64,000 nt of DNA. Source: Typha latifolia (taxonomy: Eukaryota; Streptophyta; Magnoliopsida; Poales; Typhaceae). The position numbers and the translations under genes were made by a program. The notes below the pieces were generated by a model that worked only from the letters and a program-made list of their open reading frames with translations, made no database searches and had not been told where the DNA came from. Of the stretch, positions 10,401 through 23,256 are shown piece after piece (the first letter of the stretch is position 1; the number at the start of each line of letters is the position of its first letter). Location: contig CM034105.1 in assembly GCA_019914945.1 (NCBI GenBank), positions 930,001 through 994,000 of the forward strand. The letters run 5' to 3'.

Positions 10401-13400
10401 TTCCACCTAAAAGAGGCATGCACGTATATGCACATACACTGTTCCCGGAAATCTCATTGGCCCTGTTGCTATCTTCTTCTATCCAATTTTCATTTGATTC
10501 TAGGTCAGAGTTATGCTACGAAGTATCAATTATTAACCAATGTTAAAGATGATCTTTTCTCGCTATTAGATGGTATTTAGATTTTGCATAAAAACTCTCA
10601 GGACTTTTAGGTTCTTCGCTATAAGAGTTGGTGGCTTGGTTAGCATTATCTGCATTACTGGACAGGATGACCTGAATGTGAGATTTTAGGCCCAGCCTGG
10701 CTTCTCTGGAAGTTAATAAAATCAGTCAGGCTTGGGCTTAGGTTTGTGTGAAAAGTTAGCTGGGAAAATATTTGGCTAGATTGGAAACAATGACTGGTAA
10801 ACACTGTTGCATGTCATATGTTTTATCTGACTTGACTGATTTATTTGACCTTTAGGTTAGAAGATGCATGAAAGTGATAACAGTATATTAGATGTTAAAA
10901 AAATAAAATGCTAAAAGGATTAGTTGATTACTCGATTTAGCTAAAAAGACATGTTCTTAAGTTGTTTAAGATGCACAAATGTTACATAGAAATGCTATGT
11001 TCTTCTCAGTTCATATACAATATTTCTAATTAGAAGAGATTCAAAGTTAAACACGTCTACTGCAACTATCTCCTGGTGGAAATGCAAGAACTGCCATTAT
11101 CTGTACCATGAGCATTTAACAAGCAAGTGCTTTTGAATATAACTGCCAAGGAAACAAGTTCATGTTGACTGCAGAGTGTATTTACTACCTCACATTTAAC
11201 ATATTCCATCAAGAATCAATTTTGAAAAGATTAGCACTTATATTTCTTATGTTTGTGATCACTCGTCCTTTAGAAATAAAGTAGAACTCATTGATACAAA
11301 TTGTGGTTCATGGTGTACCATTGCCATCATATGATCTATCTGTTTCAGACCCTGAAAGATGGAGACATGGCGTTGTTGGATATGGGAGCTGAGTATCACT
11401 TTTATGGTTCTGACATAACATGTTCCTTTCCTGTGAGTGGAATTGGTTAGCTGTTCTATACTTCTATTGTTATTATTTTTATTATTATTTTGTTTTTTTC
11501 TTGTGCTTTGTTAGATGATTCAAGTTCTCAGATGATTGGTTATGCCATTGTGGAGTTTTGTAGGATACACCCCCCCCCCAAAAAAAAAAAAAAAAACTTG
11601 TATCTAGGTTTTTATGTTTTTTTTTTGAGATAAATTATGCTTAATCATGTGATTGGTTATCACATGATTATTTACTACCGTTAAGTCCAATCATGTAGAC
11701 TATACTGTAATTTGCTATACTTTGGCTAATATCAACAATGGCAATGAACCACATGCATCAGAGGTGATGACATGACCCTTTTGGGATAGTTTTGCATTGC
11801 ATCATTGCACGTAATCTATAAACAAGTTTGAGTGATATAATAAAAATGACATGAAGATTGGTGTATTATTCACGAGAGAGGGAGGGAGGGAAACTTCAAA
11901 TGTGAGTATAGGACTAAGAATAGCACCAGATGAATAAAATATTGAATATTTCCTATTTTTTAATGTAAGAATCGCTTGTTTGGAAGTACTACTCTTTTGT
12001 GTACAACTCTCAACTCTGAACTGTTTTTATCTGGATGAGCTTACTCCTTTTAGGTTAATGGCAAATTCACGGAGGATCAGATTGTAGTCTACAATGTGAG
12101 TACTTTATCTTCAAATTATGATGTTCTTTATAGAATAGATTCTTCTTGCAATTGAACTTACTTGCCAAGGTTCTGAGACTTTGTGCTTCTTGTTGAATTT
12201 GTATTGATTGACTTTTGATCAACTCTTGGAGTATTTTGAATAATGCATTCAGTTGCCCTGCAGGCTGTTCTTAAGGCTCACAATGGTGTTATATTAGCAA
12301 TGCGACCTGGAGTTAGCTGGGTAGATATGCACAAGTAAGGGTGGATAGTTAACTAAAAAGTTTAAGTGAGACACATCCCTACTTTCAAGTTGCATTCTAT
12401 TATTTCTCACTCTCTGGTTAATAGAGCTTGTTTTTTACAGAATATGTTGCAAAGTAGTTTATGATTCCATATGTAATTTATATGCCAATTATAGGTATCT
12501 GATCTTAGAATGTAGACATATTTATTTTGGATGAAAAATTTCATCCTTAAAATTCTTATCTTGTAAGATGCATGATTCCCAGCATTATCCAGCTGCTTTG
12601 GCATGTCAGTTACCTTGGTAATATAGTGGATGGTTATTACAGTGATTACTTAGGTTTCTAAGTTCTAATCATAAGGTCTAATGAGTCAGTTGGGCTTATT
12701 CAATGTTTATAAATTATGACTTTTTTTCACATTTATTTTGTCATATCATTGTCAACATTTACATATGCTATCTACTAATGGCTTGCCTAATGATATATTA
12801 TGCCACAGGCTGGCAGAAAAGATTATCCTTGAGTCGTTGAAGCAAGAAGGGTTAATTCTGGGGTATGTAGAACAAAATTTTCTCAATACTATATTGTACA
12901 GAAAACATACTAAGCTAAAAGACTTTTTGTTTCAGTGATGTTGATGACATGATGTCCAAAAGGTTAGGTGCCATATTTATGCCTCACGGTCTTGGACACT
13001 TTCTTGGAATTGACACCCATGATCCAGGAGGTTATGCTAAGGTCAGTGAATCCTCTGGTGATAATTAAGATATTTCATGTAATTCCATGTTGGTTTCTTC
13101 CTTCACAATGACATCAATACTTATCCTAAATGCAGGGAATGGAAAGACCTAAAGAACCAGGATTAAGTGCCTTGCGGTCCGTAAGAGAACTTCAAGAAGG
13201 CATGGTTAGTAATCATTTATTGGTTGACTGCTGAAAATTGAATAAAATTACAGCAAAGCGATGACATTGAGACTAATTAAACCTAGATTGGTTCAAAAAA
13301 AAACTAAAAACTAAAAATTCTTATTACTTACTCAAATTTAAAAAAGCTAGGTATCTTGCCCGTGTTGATTATAAGATGTGTTTCCTGAGACTCTTGACTA

Positions 13401-14646
13401 TCTCTTATCCAAAGAATCTTTATCTAAACAATTTAAGAAAAATAAAATTATTTGCTTGTAGCTTGCATTGTTCATCTCACATCATCTTCTGCTTTGCATC
13501 TACACAGCATGAAATCATGTGGCCATGTCATTCTTGAGAACATCTTGAGATTATATCATCTCTTTTATAGGTAATCACAGTGGAGCCAGGATGCTATTTT
13601 ATTGATGCTCTGCTGGTTCCAGCAATGGAAAATTCTGTTACTTCAAAGTTCTTTAACCATGAAGAACTTGAAAGATTTAGAAACTTTGGTGGAGTCCGGA
13701 TTGAAAGTAATGTGGTATGTCCCTCAATCAGACTTGGTTTTCTAACTTCTGCACCATCCATGTTGTTAATATCTCAAAGTTATTTAAAATGCTAGATTTT
13801 ATAACATGTACGACTGTCTTGAAAGAAGTAAAAGCAGCTGGATCCATATGGTAGCCATATACATGGGTGTTCATGCATCCATACCAACATGAATCATCTG
13901 TTTGAAAGTGCAAAGAAATGTTAACTTGATTTACTAGAAAATTCTATTTTCTGCAATTGGATTTCCACAGATTTTGCACCATGGTTAGGGCCTAGCATAC
14001 CAAAAGCTTTTCCATGCAAAGTTCTGCCTGACCCATCAGTACACTATTTCGGCAGTCTCCTCAACTTGGATTTTCTAGTCAGGTTACTGATATTACACTT
14101 ACATATATTTGTGCAAGACTCTGGATTCTCTTAGTAGAGATTGTGCTTCTGAAATCAATTCAGAAATAAGTTCTACCCTATTGTGTTAATAGGATCTGTG
14201 CAAGAAACATCTCATTTCTCAGCCACCTAGTTCTTGCAGCGGCGTCTAAAAACCATGTACCTTCCACAGTTGCTTCCTTTTAGTGCAAGTTGTCTTATAA
14301 GAAAGAAAGAAAAAGAAAAGCTAGTACTTCATGAAGATTTAAGATGCTTGTGGTGTGCCTACATGATCTATTATTCTGATAAGGCTTTGTTTATTGACCT
14401 CCAAGTGGGTACACCTAGAATTTACTGAAGCTAGATAATAAAATGATTGTTGAAGCATTCAGAAGATGAACAAATGTCTATTATTTATGTTTCTTGCTAA
14501 TGTGCTTCACTTTGCAGTACGTCACTGCCGAAGGCTGCAAGAATCTTACAAATTGCCCTCGAGAAACTTGGGAAATTGAAGCAGTAATGGCAGGTGCACC
14601 GTGGCCAAACTCTGGTTCGATCAGGAGAGCAACTGAAACTGGCTAA
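7499..14646 (+). CDS. PEPD: Xaa-Pro dipeptidase (prolidase, M24B metallopeptidase)
   Basis: Cytosolic Mn-dependent enzyme that splits X-Pro dipeptides and recycles proline. Sixteen exons: 7499-7633, 7709-7758, 7898-7958, 8373-8468, 8562-8711, 9081-9212, 9841-9968, 10295-10337, 11349-11432, 12054-12095, 12264-12334, 12809-12862, 12936-13041, 13136-13204, 13571-13714, 14518-14646. Every junction keeps phase, giving 497 residues (human 493). All five metal ligands fall at the human numbers: Asp276 and Asp287 (LLDMG...SDITCSFP), His370 ([14 protein letters not shown]), Glu412 (TVEPGCYF) and Glu452 (GGVRIE). The N-terminal half has the [11 protein letters not shown] and [16 protein letters not shown] blocks of plant homologues. 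A second in-frame Met at 7535 is an alternative start. The start codon lies 64 bp after a transposon end, so the promoter is either transposon-derived or very short. Confidence 0.97.
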
Positions 14647-15349
14647 ATGTCTCTATTTTAAGGACGAAGTGTATCATATTTAAGACACGTCAATAATGTT
14701 TGGAAGAGTTATCCAGCTGTGGTTTATGCTAATAATGATTAAACTTGGGGCTGAGCATTTTCCGTTGTTGTTTCTCGAATAGGTGGTTAACAGTTATATA
14801 ATAATATACATGGCTAATCTCCTTGTGAAAAGGCTGCCTTCGTTAAGAAAATTTTTTTACCCTCGTCCCAATTATTCAGGAGGAATAAGGGTGTTAACGC
14901 TGACGAATTTATTCAGAGAATATTGTTGTGGTATCTACGCCAGTAAAAAAGAGGAAAAAAGTTAATAAAGCTAGTAATGTGTACTTCTAAGTCATAAATC
15001 ACGGACGATAAAAGTCGAATATTCAAAATTGTCTGTGATCATGGTTTCCGCTAACTTTCACTCTTTACAGGAAAATTCTGCTGCTAACAACTTCAAACCA
15101 ATCTAATGACTTGCTTACTTGAAGGCTTCTGAAGCTAACAAACACTGCTTTCTAAAAAAACCAGCTAATACCTGAAGGGGGGAAAAAGAAAGATCCAGCC
15201 GAAGTTCTCTAAGCTTTGGCGTGGGCTGTGCCCACAACCCAAAAATGCGACTCAAGCAAATTAAGCTCATTATGTTCCTAAATTTTGGGTTATAAATTAA
15301 TGCAATGAAGTTTCATGAACCAGTCTCAGGATGAACGGATCTTTGGTCT
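14647..15349. other. Convergent intergenic region: prolidase and saposin-like 3' ends
   Basis: Holds the 3' UTRs of two convergent genes. The ORF at 14783-14965 has no family resemblance. No other feature is visible. Confidence 0.5.
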
Positions 15350-17585
15350 TCAAAGTTCATTTTTCCCAGTTTTTGACGACACTGGAGTTGTTTTCTTTCC
15401 CTGCCACCATTTCTTAAACTTTTGTGATACATTATTTACTTGAGTTTTCATTTGCTTTGTAGTCTTAGTGACTCCTTCCAGGATCTTCTGCTTCAAGTCT
15501 TTCTTTGGTGAATCTTTGTCTTTTAAAACTTTACCCTGAAATTGTACAGAGGATAAGTAATTTAATATTGAAGTACAGAAATAATTGATTTTTTTTCTTT
15601 TGTGAAGAAGAGCATAGTAAATATTACCAATTTCTTGGGGAAGTCCTCTACATCATCATCATCATCATCATCTTCATCATCTTCATCGGCGTTAAAATTG
15701 TTGTTCATCAGATCATCTCGGGAGAACATTTTCATATTTGGAGCTCCTGGGAGACCCTGTGAATTATAACAGCTTAAGATATTTTATCAAATTAGAAGGT
15801 ATTAAGCTTCTCTGTTAATCTCCGGAAGAAAAGGCTACCTCCATTGATCTCAAGATCTTTTCCATTTCAGCATCTTTAGATGGCTTTGCAAGAAAGGGTT
15901 CTCCTGGAATCCTATCCTGCAGACCACGAGAGAATTCAGGGACAGAACAAAGCTTAGAAAGATGTATGTAAATGCATAATCATGATAGTCTCAAGTCCAT
16001 TGAAACAATTATCCAGATTATCTCCTTTCTTTGTTCAAATAATTGCCCAATTAATACAAAGGGATATTATCCAGTATGAAGTAATGTTATGTTCTTGCAG
16101 GCAATATATGCTGAGCATGAGTTCAGCATATATACACCAGTAAGAACTGGACCCTTTATATGACACAGCAATGATAAAAGAAAGCACCGTCTCATCTCCT
16201 CATCTAAGTGTCAATAAATCCCCTTTAGCCGTGATTTATGTAATCTTTTTCAAAGAATTTGTACAGGTATTCAATACTATAAGACGTAAACAGATACAAA
16301 AAGGAAAGGTCTGATATTAACCTGTGGAACTGGTGGTGGCACAACTGAGCATGCTTTAGAAAGGTCATTGCAGAGAAAATTCACCAGCAAATCGATGGAA
16401 GGCTTTGTTTTATAGAAAAATTCAGCAACATCAGTATCAGCATAACCTATCACCTGCAAGGAATAATCAAAAGCACAGAGTTTGAATGTCAGATTGGTGA
16501 ACCTAATATAATAGGAAAAAGAAGAGTCAAAAACAGCATAATCACAAGAAAGATTTCTGTACTTTGTGAGGCCACAAATATCGCAAAGACACAAACTATT
16601 TATCAGTTGTAGATTGAGAGCTATTTCATGCAACTGTCCATCAATCATTACTCATTAAGCCATCGTATTTTTTATTTTCCACTTAAATTTTCTTTATTGT
16701 AGGTGTATACCTTTGGTGTGCCATGGCTCGATATCTCAGCATCAAGTGAAGTTTATTTGCTATGGGAACTTATGGGTTAGTGAAGTTGGGGCAATCCGCA
16801 GTTCATGCCATAACTATATTAAAAAAAATGCTATATTCAAGTAAGCTCTAAATTAAACATGACATGCAGCAGCAGTATGAGTGGAATTCAAATGCATAGG
16901 AAGAATGAGTCTTCACCTCTTGGCACGCACGCTCAATAGTCTTACATTCTGAATTACATTGTCCTTCCACACCTTGCTCAACTAGCTGCAAAGCAATTTC
17001 ATAGGGTTAGATTTAATTCAACCCACATACCCAATCAACTCCAATGCATTAAAAACGACATTTTGACGTATCTTACAAGCTATTCTCTTTCCTATTTTTG
17101 AGGAAAAAAGTGCATCTTACAAATTTCCAACTAGATTTAGAAGACCATGCTCATGGAAACACTGAAATGCTAAAACATTTACTCAGTTACCTCCAATTTA
17201 TCTCCTTTCTCCGTTATATCGATCTGGAGGATCCAATCAGCCTCTTGCTTCTTCAGATTGCATACGTTCTCCGCGATCTCGATGATCTGGAACTCCGAAA
17301 CCTAATCCCAATCCAACGCAACCCAGCAATCTAAGAACACAAAAGAGAAGATACAAGAAGAGAGATGTGGTTATCAGAAGCTACCTTCTTGGGAGAGATC
17401 TCCTCCTCCTTCTTCTGGACCTGGTAATAGATCTGGTGCGCGATCTTCTCGCACACCTGGCATTTGATGAAAGGGATGTCTTCCCTCCTCGCCGAAGCCG
17501 ATGGCTTCTTAGGCGCCGCGATCGACAAGGGAAGATACAAGAAGAGTACTAGTAGGGGTAGAAGAAGAAGGAGATCTCTCGCCAT
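15350..17585 (-). CDS. Saposin B-type domain protein, secretory pathway
   Basis: Seven exons in coding order: 17585-17385, 17301-17191, 16985-16917, 16453-16322, 15916-15839, 15756-15628, 15535-15350; all joins are in phase 0 and give 301 residues. A strong signal peptide (MARDLLLLLPLLVLFLYLPL) opens the protein. A saposin-B-like domain follows at about residues 40-170, with Cys in KCQVCEKIA, ENVCNL, GQCNSECKTIERAC and FLCNDLSKAC. After it come a Pro-rich hinge (VVPPPVPQ), GLPGAPNMKMFSRDDL, an Asp/Glu-rich run (about ADEDDEDDDDDDD) and a Lys-rich C-terminus ending WWQGKKTTP...KNEL. This is the architecture of an uncharacterised plant ER or secreted family. The terminal KNEL resembles an ER-retention tetrapeptide. 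The exact function is unknown. Confidence 0.93.
15651..15687 (-). repeat. Coding trinucleotide repeat giving an Asp/Glu run
   Basis: CAT/TCA repeats on plus, read GAT/GAA on minus, encode the acidic run in exon 6 of the saposin-like gene. Trinucleotide expansion or contraction would keep the frame. Confidence 0.85.
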
Positions 17586-19883
17586 TTCTTTCTCTCTCGT
17601 TAGCTTCGGGTTCGGAGTCCGTTTACTTATGGTTTAGCTTCACGGAGTTTTTCTTTCTTTGCACGTACGAATAAACCGCGTAGGAGTTTCTATGCGTATT
17701 TCTCATTAACCGTCCAGCACTAAATGGATTATGATCTGTTATCCACCGCATACGGACTATTCCGCAAATATTGCGATTTGATTACTCAATGACACGTAAG
17801 CTCTCGCTTGGAACTTTGGACCAGTGGAAAATTTACACGTCGGATGCGTGACGTATTCGTTTACGGACGGGAGTGGTATTTTGGATTTGGGCCGAATGAG
17901 CCTAATATGTATTAAAATATTAGTCTGGGCTTTTAATGGGCCTAATATGTATTAAGGCCTTTGAATTGGCTAATATATAAATAAATATATGCTAGATAAT
18001 TAAGCCAAAAAAAAAAACTATTCCAATAAATAAGGTATGCGCATAAAGTATATAATAATGAGATAATAGAACCTAATTACCGAACTTGATCGTTGTAATT
18101 AGTAATTATGTTTTGGATGGGAAGTGTAAAATGGTTGTGAAGTACTAATCCCAACGAAAGCAGTGGCCTAATCTTACCTACCCAAAAGATTAAGCAGTCC
18201 TGTAATCAGTAGTTATAGGCCCTTATCAAATGCCAACTCCAGAATGATCTATTGATAGATTTGTTAGAAGGCAACTGTGTCAATTCTTCACTACAAACAA
18301 GTCTTCTCAATCACTACCTTGGTCTGTTTCTTTAGAGGAAAGCATGGTATCCCCAGCCTCCTCCATGGGTAGCTGGACACATCGTTAATTCTTTCTTTCT
18401 TCCAGTTTTTGATGCTTGTGATGGAGAAATCGTCACATATTCTGGGTCCAATCTCCTTTTCACAATAGACGAGCAAACCGTGGAGTAATCTGGAGGTTAC
18501 GATAGTAGTAAGATCATCTAATATTCTTGTACTCTTACCATTAGTGGGGGAGTCTGGATTTACTCATAAAAATTATTTAATACATTAATTTATCTAATAC
18601 CAAATCTTGACTACAAAATATTAATAGCAATATAATCTACAAAATTAATGGGAGTCATGACTTGATAATATTCTTGCACATAACATTACATAAGAATTTC
18701 CCCAAATTTGAAGGAAAAACATAAATACACGCACATTTTAATAGTTGCGCATGATTTACAGCCAATCATAGGCTGCCAAGTACCATAAAGTCAAAGATTC
18801 TAAACTCTTCTACGTGTATTCTACGTCAGGCGGCTCATGCGTAACGTGACGAGGTTCTACCAAAATCTCCGAAACTTAAAAAAACGATTATAATGTTAAC
18901 TTATACCCACATTAATTAGTTAAGAGTAATTAAAATACATTATAAAAGTTGGACACTAACTGATACCTTCTTCATGCCCGACCTATGATAAAATGTGTAG
19001 TTTTTCTAAATATACCAAACTAAATATAAATGTGTAGTTTTTCTAATGAGTGGAGCTCTTGTCTCTTTCACACCCAGGCCCAAGCCGGCAAATCTAAACG
19101 TGGTTGTTGTAACACTGCAAATATAATTCTTCTATATTTTTTTTATTTAGAGGAAAAATAGTTAATCTTAATGCTTATTGATATTAAGTGGACATATATT
19201 TAAAAAGGAGGTGTAGATGCTCTCATGATTACAGAAAGTAGAAAACATTGATAGAGATTGAATTACTCTGTTGTCTCCTCTATATTAACTAGTCTTTGTC
19301 TCAATCCGGCCTAATAAATTTTATGCTTTATTTTAAATCCACCCTAAGATTAAAAAAAAAGGAATAAAATAAATAAAAACGTCTAAATTTTATCTGATAG
19401 AAGCGTGTGTTACTGCAAAAAGGACGTGTCAACCCAAATATTCCAGCAATATATTATTATTCCAAACTAGGTGGATTTACGAGGATACCCTTATTTATGC
19501 CCATTTATTTCATAAGGTAAGCATGGCGTGATCAGTGAGCCCAGGCCCCACCTGGACCGTCCATCAGGTGCATCGCATGATCCCAGTCGCTCCTCCCTGC
19601 CGACGCCTGACAGCGATCCTGACCGTTGGTTCGATCTTAGCGGATCCTGGTCAAACTCGGATGACTCCGAGATCGAACGGTGATGAGCCGCGAATCGCGG
19701 GAATAATGGTGCTTTGGTAAATCTGGTTACATTCGGAGGTTATGTTCGGGACACGCGGTTGATCTGCCAAGTGTCGGTACGCTTACCCGCGGTTAAGCTC
19801 ACCGTCGGTGGCGTCGGTGGGGTGGAAATTGGGGGGGGTTTAATTTGGGCTACGCGAGAGTTTATCGAGGGAATAAGCTTGTG
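17586..19883. other. Intergenic between the saposin-like and NDL genes
   Basis: Divergent upstream regions of two genes. A near-duplicate GGGCCTAATATGTATTAA-type stretch occurs twice at about 17895-17960. A GC-rich block at about 19530-19830 precedes the NDL promoter. The ORFs here (18291-18476, 19535-19720) look random. Confidence 0.5.
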
Positions 19884-19897
19884 ATATAAATATATAA
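19884..19897 (+). promoter_or_regulatory. Probable TATA box of the NDL gene
   Basis: TATAAATATATAAG lies about 150 bp upstream of the NDL start codon, and a GA-rich leader follows. Motif, distance and leader composition agree. Confidence 0.6.
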
Positions 19898-19960
19898 GCA
19901 AGGGAAGCGAGAAAGATGGGAAAAAGAGAGGGGTAGAGAGAGAAGGGGAATAGGGAGGGG

Positions 19961-20010
19961 AGAGAGAGAGAGAGAGAGACAGAGAGAGAGAGAGAGACAG
20001 AGGAGTTCTC
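19961..20010 (+). repeat. GA-rich tract in the NDL 5' leader
   Basis: Nearly pure GA repeats interrupted by two GAC units, inside the predicted 5' UTR between the TATA box and the ATG at 20043. Confidence 0.8.
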
Positions 20011-20042
20011 GTTCTCGATAGGACGAGAGACTCCTCGAGGTA

Positions 20043-23000
20043 ATGGGAGAATCAAGCGGCTCGGTATCGATTGATGTGGAGAGGATCTCGTTCGGGGGAA
20101 AGGTTAGGGTTTTCTCGATCGATTAGGGTGTTGGATTTTTAATGTACTTGTTTCGCTTATTTTGTCGTTGGAGTATGTGAAATCTTGGATCCGATGTAAC
20201 TGTGTAAACGAGACGTTTCCTTGTACTTTTCTTGCTTCGAGGTCGTCAAAGGGCTCTCATTTGTGTATGGGATTGTAAGCATTGATCATTGAGCTGACCG
20301 ATGATCAATGGCTTCTTCAGGCTCCAAAATGGTGCCTTTTCTCTTCATTTAACTTGATTTTAATACCAAAATCTTGTTTTTCTAAACATCGTGTTAGTTT
20401 TGGTTTATCTGTTGCTTTATTGGTTTCCTTGTGTTGCTTTGCTCCTTGCATTGTGATTCTTCTTTTTTATTTTCCTGCTTACTTTGATGTACTACGGATT
20501 GTTTTAGCGATTTCTTTTCGTGGGGTAAAGTGATGTAATGAATGAGTTTCGCTTTTGGGCCATCTTTTCCTGTCCCTCTTTTTGATTAGGTGATATTGTA
20601 TCTAAGTCATCAATTACTTGGGTCATACCCTTTTGATTCATTAAGGAGGTAGTCTTTTCTTCAAGCATCGGCATCGACGGCATGGTCCTATTAACTCTTA
20701 AGTCATCAATAGAGAAGGCATCAATTTATAACTATGAAGAAACTGTGGTAATTGCACTTAATTCGTTCAAGAAGATATGGCGTCTGCTTGTTTCTTAGCT
20801 ACAAGCTCTAAATATTCTAGAGCTTGGTAGGTTTTTTGATTTAGGTTGAAGCCTTTTCTTTTTTGGTTTGCCTCATGCGTTTTGTTAATCTCTTAAATCT
20901 GTTTTGCTAGCATATAACCTGTATGAAAAATCTTGAAACCCTTTATTCCTTCTCTATTCTTATCGGTTTTACAGCAGATGGTGTTCATAAGTATAATACA
21001 AAATTATCTTTCTTTACTTTATCTTCTTGGTTACTCAATGGCATAATTTTTTTGGCATTCTGCAGGAACATCACATACAGACAAACCATGGTGCTGTATC
21101 TGTTGCTGTTTATGGGGATCAAGATAAGCCTGCACTAATTACCTATCCAGACATAGCTTTAAACTGTAAGTTTGACAATTGTTAGTCTTATATGCTATAA
21201 AAATTAGCTGCCTTGTTGCTGTGGTTATACTCTTCAAACTATATGATTTCCAGATAAATACATCAGCGAATAATTATAATTCCAAATTCCCTTTATTATG
21301 TTCATGATTATCCACCTCTCTTTCAATTCAGAATCATCTCAGTCTTTAAGGTGTTAATGAGTGTCCACCTTTCTCTTGTTTTATTTTCACATATTATGCT
21401 TATTTGTCAAACTGCAGCTGATTTATAATTGATGCTTAAGTTACATGTAGTCTTAGTTGTATTTTACAAGTTATATTGGTCAGATTTAAGTGGATACAAT
21501 AGGCAACAACTTCTGTGTTATAGTTATTACAGAAGTCCAGAATTTCTGCAACTTATGATGCCTCATCTTATTGGTTGGTCAGATATGTCTTGCTTCCAAG
21601 GATTATTCTTTTGTCCGGAAGCTGCCTCTTTGCTACTTCATAATTTCTGCATATATCATATCAGTCCTCCAGGGCATGAGGTCGGTAATTTGATTGCTTT
21701 TTCCAATTGCAATTTATCTTGTATATTATTGGTGCTCATGTGATTGTCCCCGTGATTTTGTAAGAACCTTGCAGTTGGGAGCAGCTCCGATTTCTTTAAG
21801 AGATCCGGTGCTTTCTGTTGAGGAATTGGCAGATCAAGTTGCAGATGTTCTTGATTTCTTTGGGTAATGCAACATCATACAGTGATTGATTAAGTCTTGC
21901 AGTTTGCTCTGTTGAAAGAAGAGATATTATAGAGAAAGCACATCATTGCAATTGTAAGCAAATTATTAACACTTGTTTTCAATTATGCTCTTTCCAGGTT
22001 AGGCTCAGTGATGTGCTTGGGGGTGACAGCTGGTGCTTACATTCTTACTCTTTTCGCTGTAGGTGCCCTTCTGTGAGTACTGGGGAGTTCCATTTATAAA
22101 TTCTTTTTGATTTATGCATCTATACATTGTTGCAGACAAAGTATAGGGAGCGTGTTCTTGGTCTAATACTCGTGTCCCCTTTATGTAAAGCTCCCTCATG
22201 GACAGAATGGTTTTATAATAAGGTACCAATCTATATGCACTGATTTTGATTATTGCATTTCTGTGCTGACAAACAGATTGGAATTCTTAGGTTATGCTGA
22301 ATTTGCTATACTTTTATGGCATGTGTGGCTTGGTCAAGGAAAGCCTACTTCAGCGCTACTTTAGCAAGGTATAGTAGGCTAGGATCACTCTTTTCTGCTA
22401 TTTGCTTACCAGACTCTTTGCTGTGCACCTCACACTATTCTCTTTCTTGGCAGGAAGTTCGTGGAAGTCCACAAGTTCCTGAATCAGATCTCGTACAAGC
22501 CTGTAGAACTGTTAGTATTCTAATCTCTGTTCACAACTGGCATGGGAAAACTCACATAATGCTCTTCTCTGCATATTGTTTGGTAGAATGAAAATTCATT
22601 AATTTGGTATGCAGTTGCTGGATGAGAAGCAGAGCACAAATGTGTGGCGGTTTCTTCAATCGATTAATGGGTACGATCAGTATTTTTTTTTTCTGTCAAA
22701 TGTGAAATCTACTAAAGGGTAGGGTACATGGAGCTGACAAGAACTTAAACAGGAGACATGACTTGACGGAATCACTGAAGAAATTGCAGTGCCGAACGCT
22801 AATTTTTGTGGGCGAGAACTCTCTATTCCACTCGGAAGCCATCCATATGACCTCAAAGCTTGACAGAAGATATAGTGCACTGGTTGAGGTAACTTAGGAA
22901 TTAGTAATTTGTAATCGAGTTTGTGTTTTAGTGAAGATTGGTCTGAATATATTGGATCATGTCTGAGATCTGTCTCTCATCAAGTAGCATATTGGTTTCT

Positions 23001-23256
23001 TGGTGGTGGGGAACCTCTGTCGAACCAATTGCAGGTCCAAGCGTGTGGGTCAGTTGTGACAGAAGAGCAGCCCCATGCCATGCTGATACCAATGGAGTAC
23101 TTCCTCATGGGGTATGGACTGTACAGACCATGCCAGCTCAGCTGCAGCCCAAGGAGTCCCCTTAGTCCATCATGCATTTCGCCAGAGCTGCTCTCACCCG
23201 AGAGCATGGGAGTGAAGCTGAAGCCCATCAAGACTCGGATCTCTCTCGAAGTTTGA
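20043..23256 (+). CDS. NDL: NDRG/N-MYC downregulated-like (NDL) protein
   Basis: Eleven exons: 20043-20102, 21066-21165, 21583-21680, 21775-21863, 21998-22058, 22136-22222, 22291-22368, 22454-22510, 22615-22670, 22753-22888, 23035-23256. They join in phase to 347 residues, the normal plant NDL length. The family blocks [62 protein letters not shown] and [17 protein letters not shown] are visible. The fold is alpha/beta hydrolase without a working catalytic triad. In Arabidopsis, NDL proteins bind the G-beta-gamma dimer AGB1/AGG and affect auxin transport and root branching. The first exon encodes only 20 residues and is followed by a roughly 960-bp intron opening with a TTAGGGTTTT telo-box-like motif. 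AATAAA at 23468 suits polyadenylation. Confidence 0.95.

Noticed and set aside
11571..11597. Poly-C/poly-A run in prolidase intron 9 considered as an element end.
   Set aside because: No matching inverted end or target duplication nearby; a homopolymer run alone is not evidence.
22921..23256. Frame of 111 codons that reads through NDL intron 10 into the last exon.
   Set aside because: The last 74 codons are the true NDL exon 11; the upstream part is intron, with a good acceptor at 23034.
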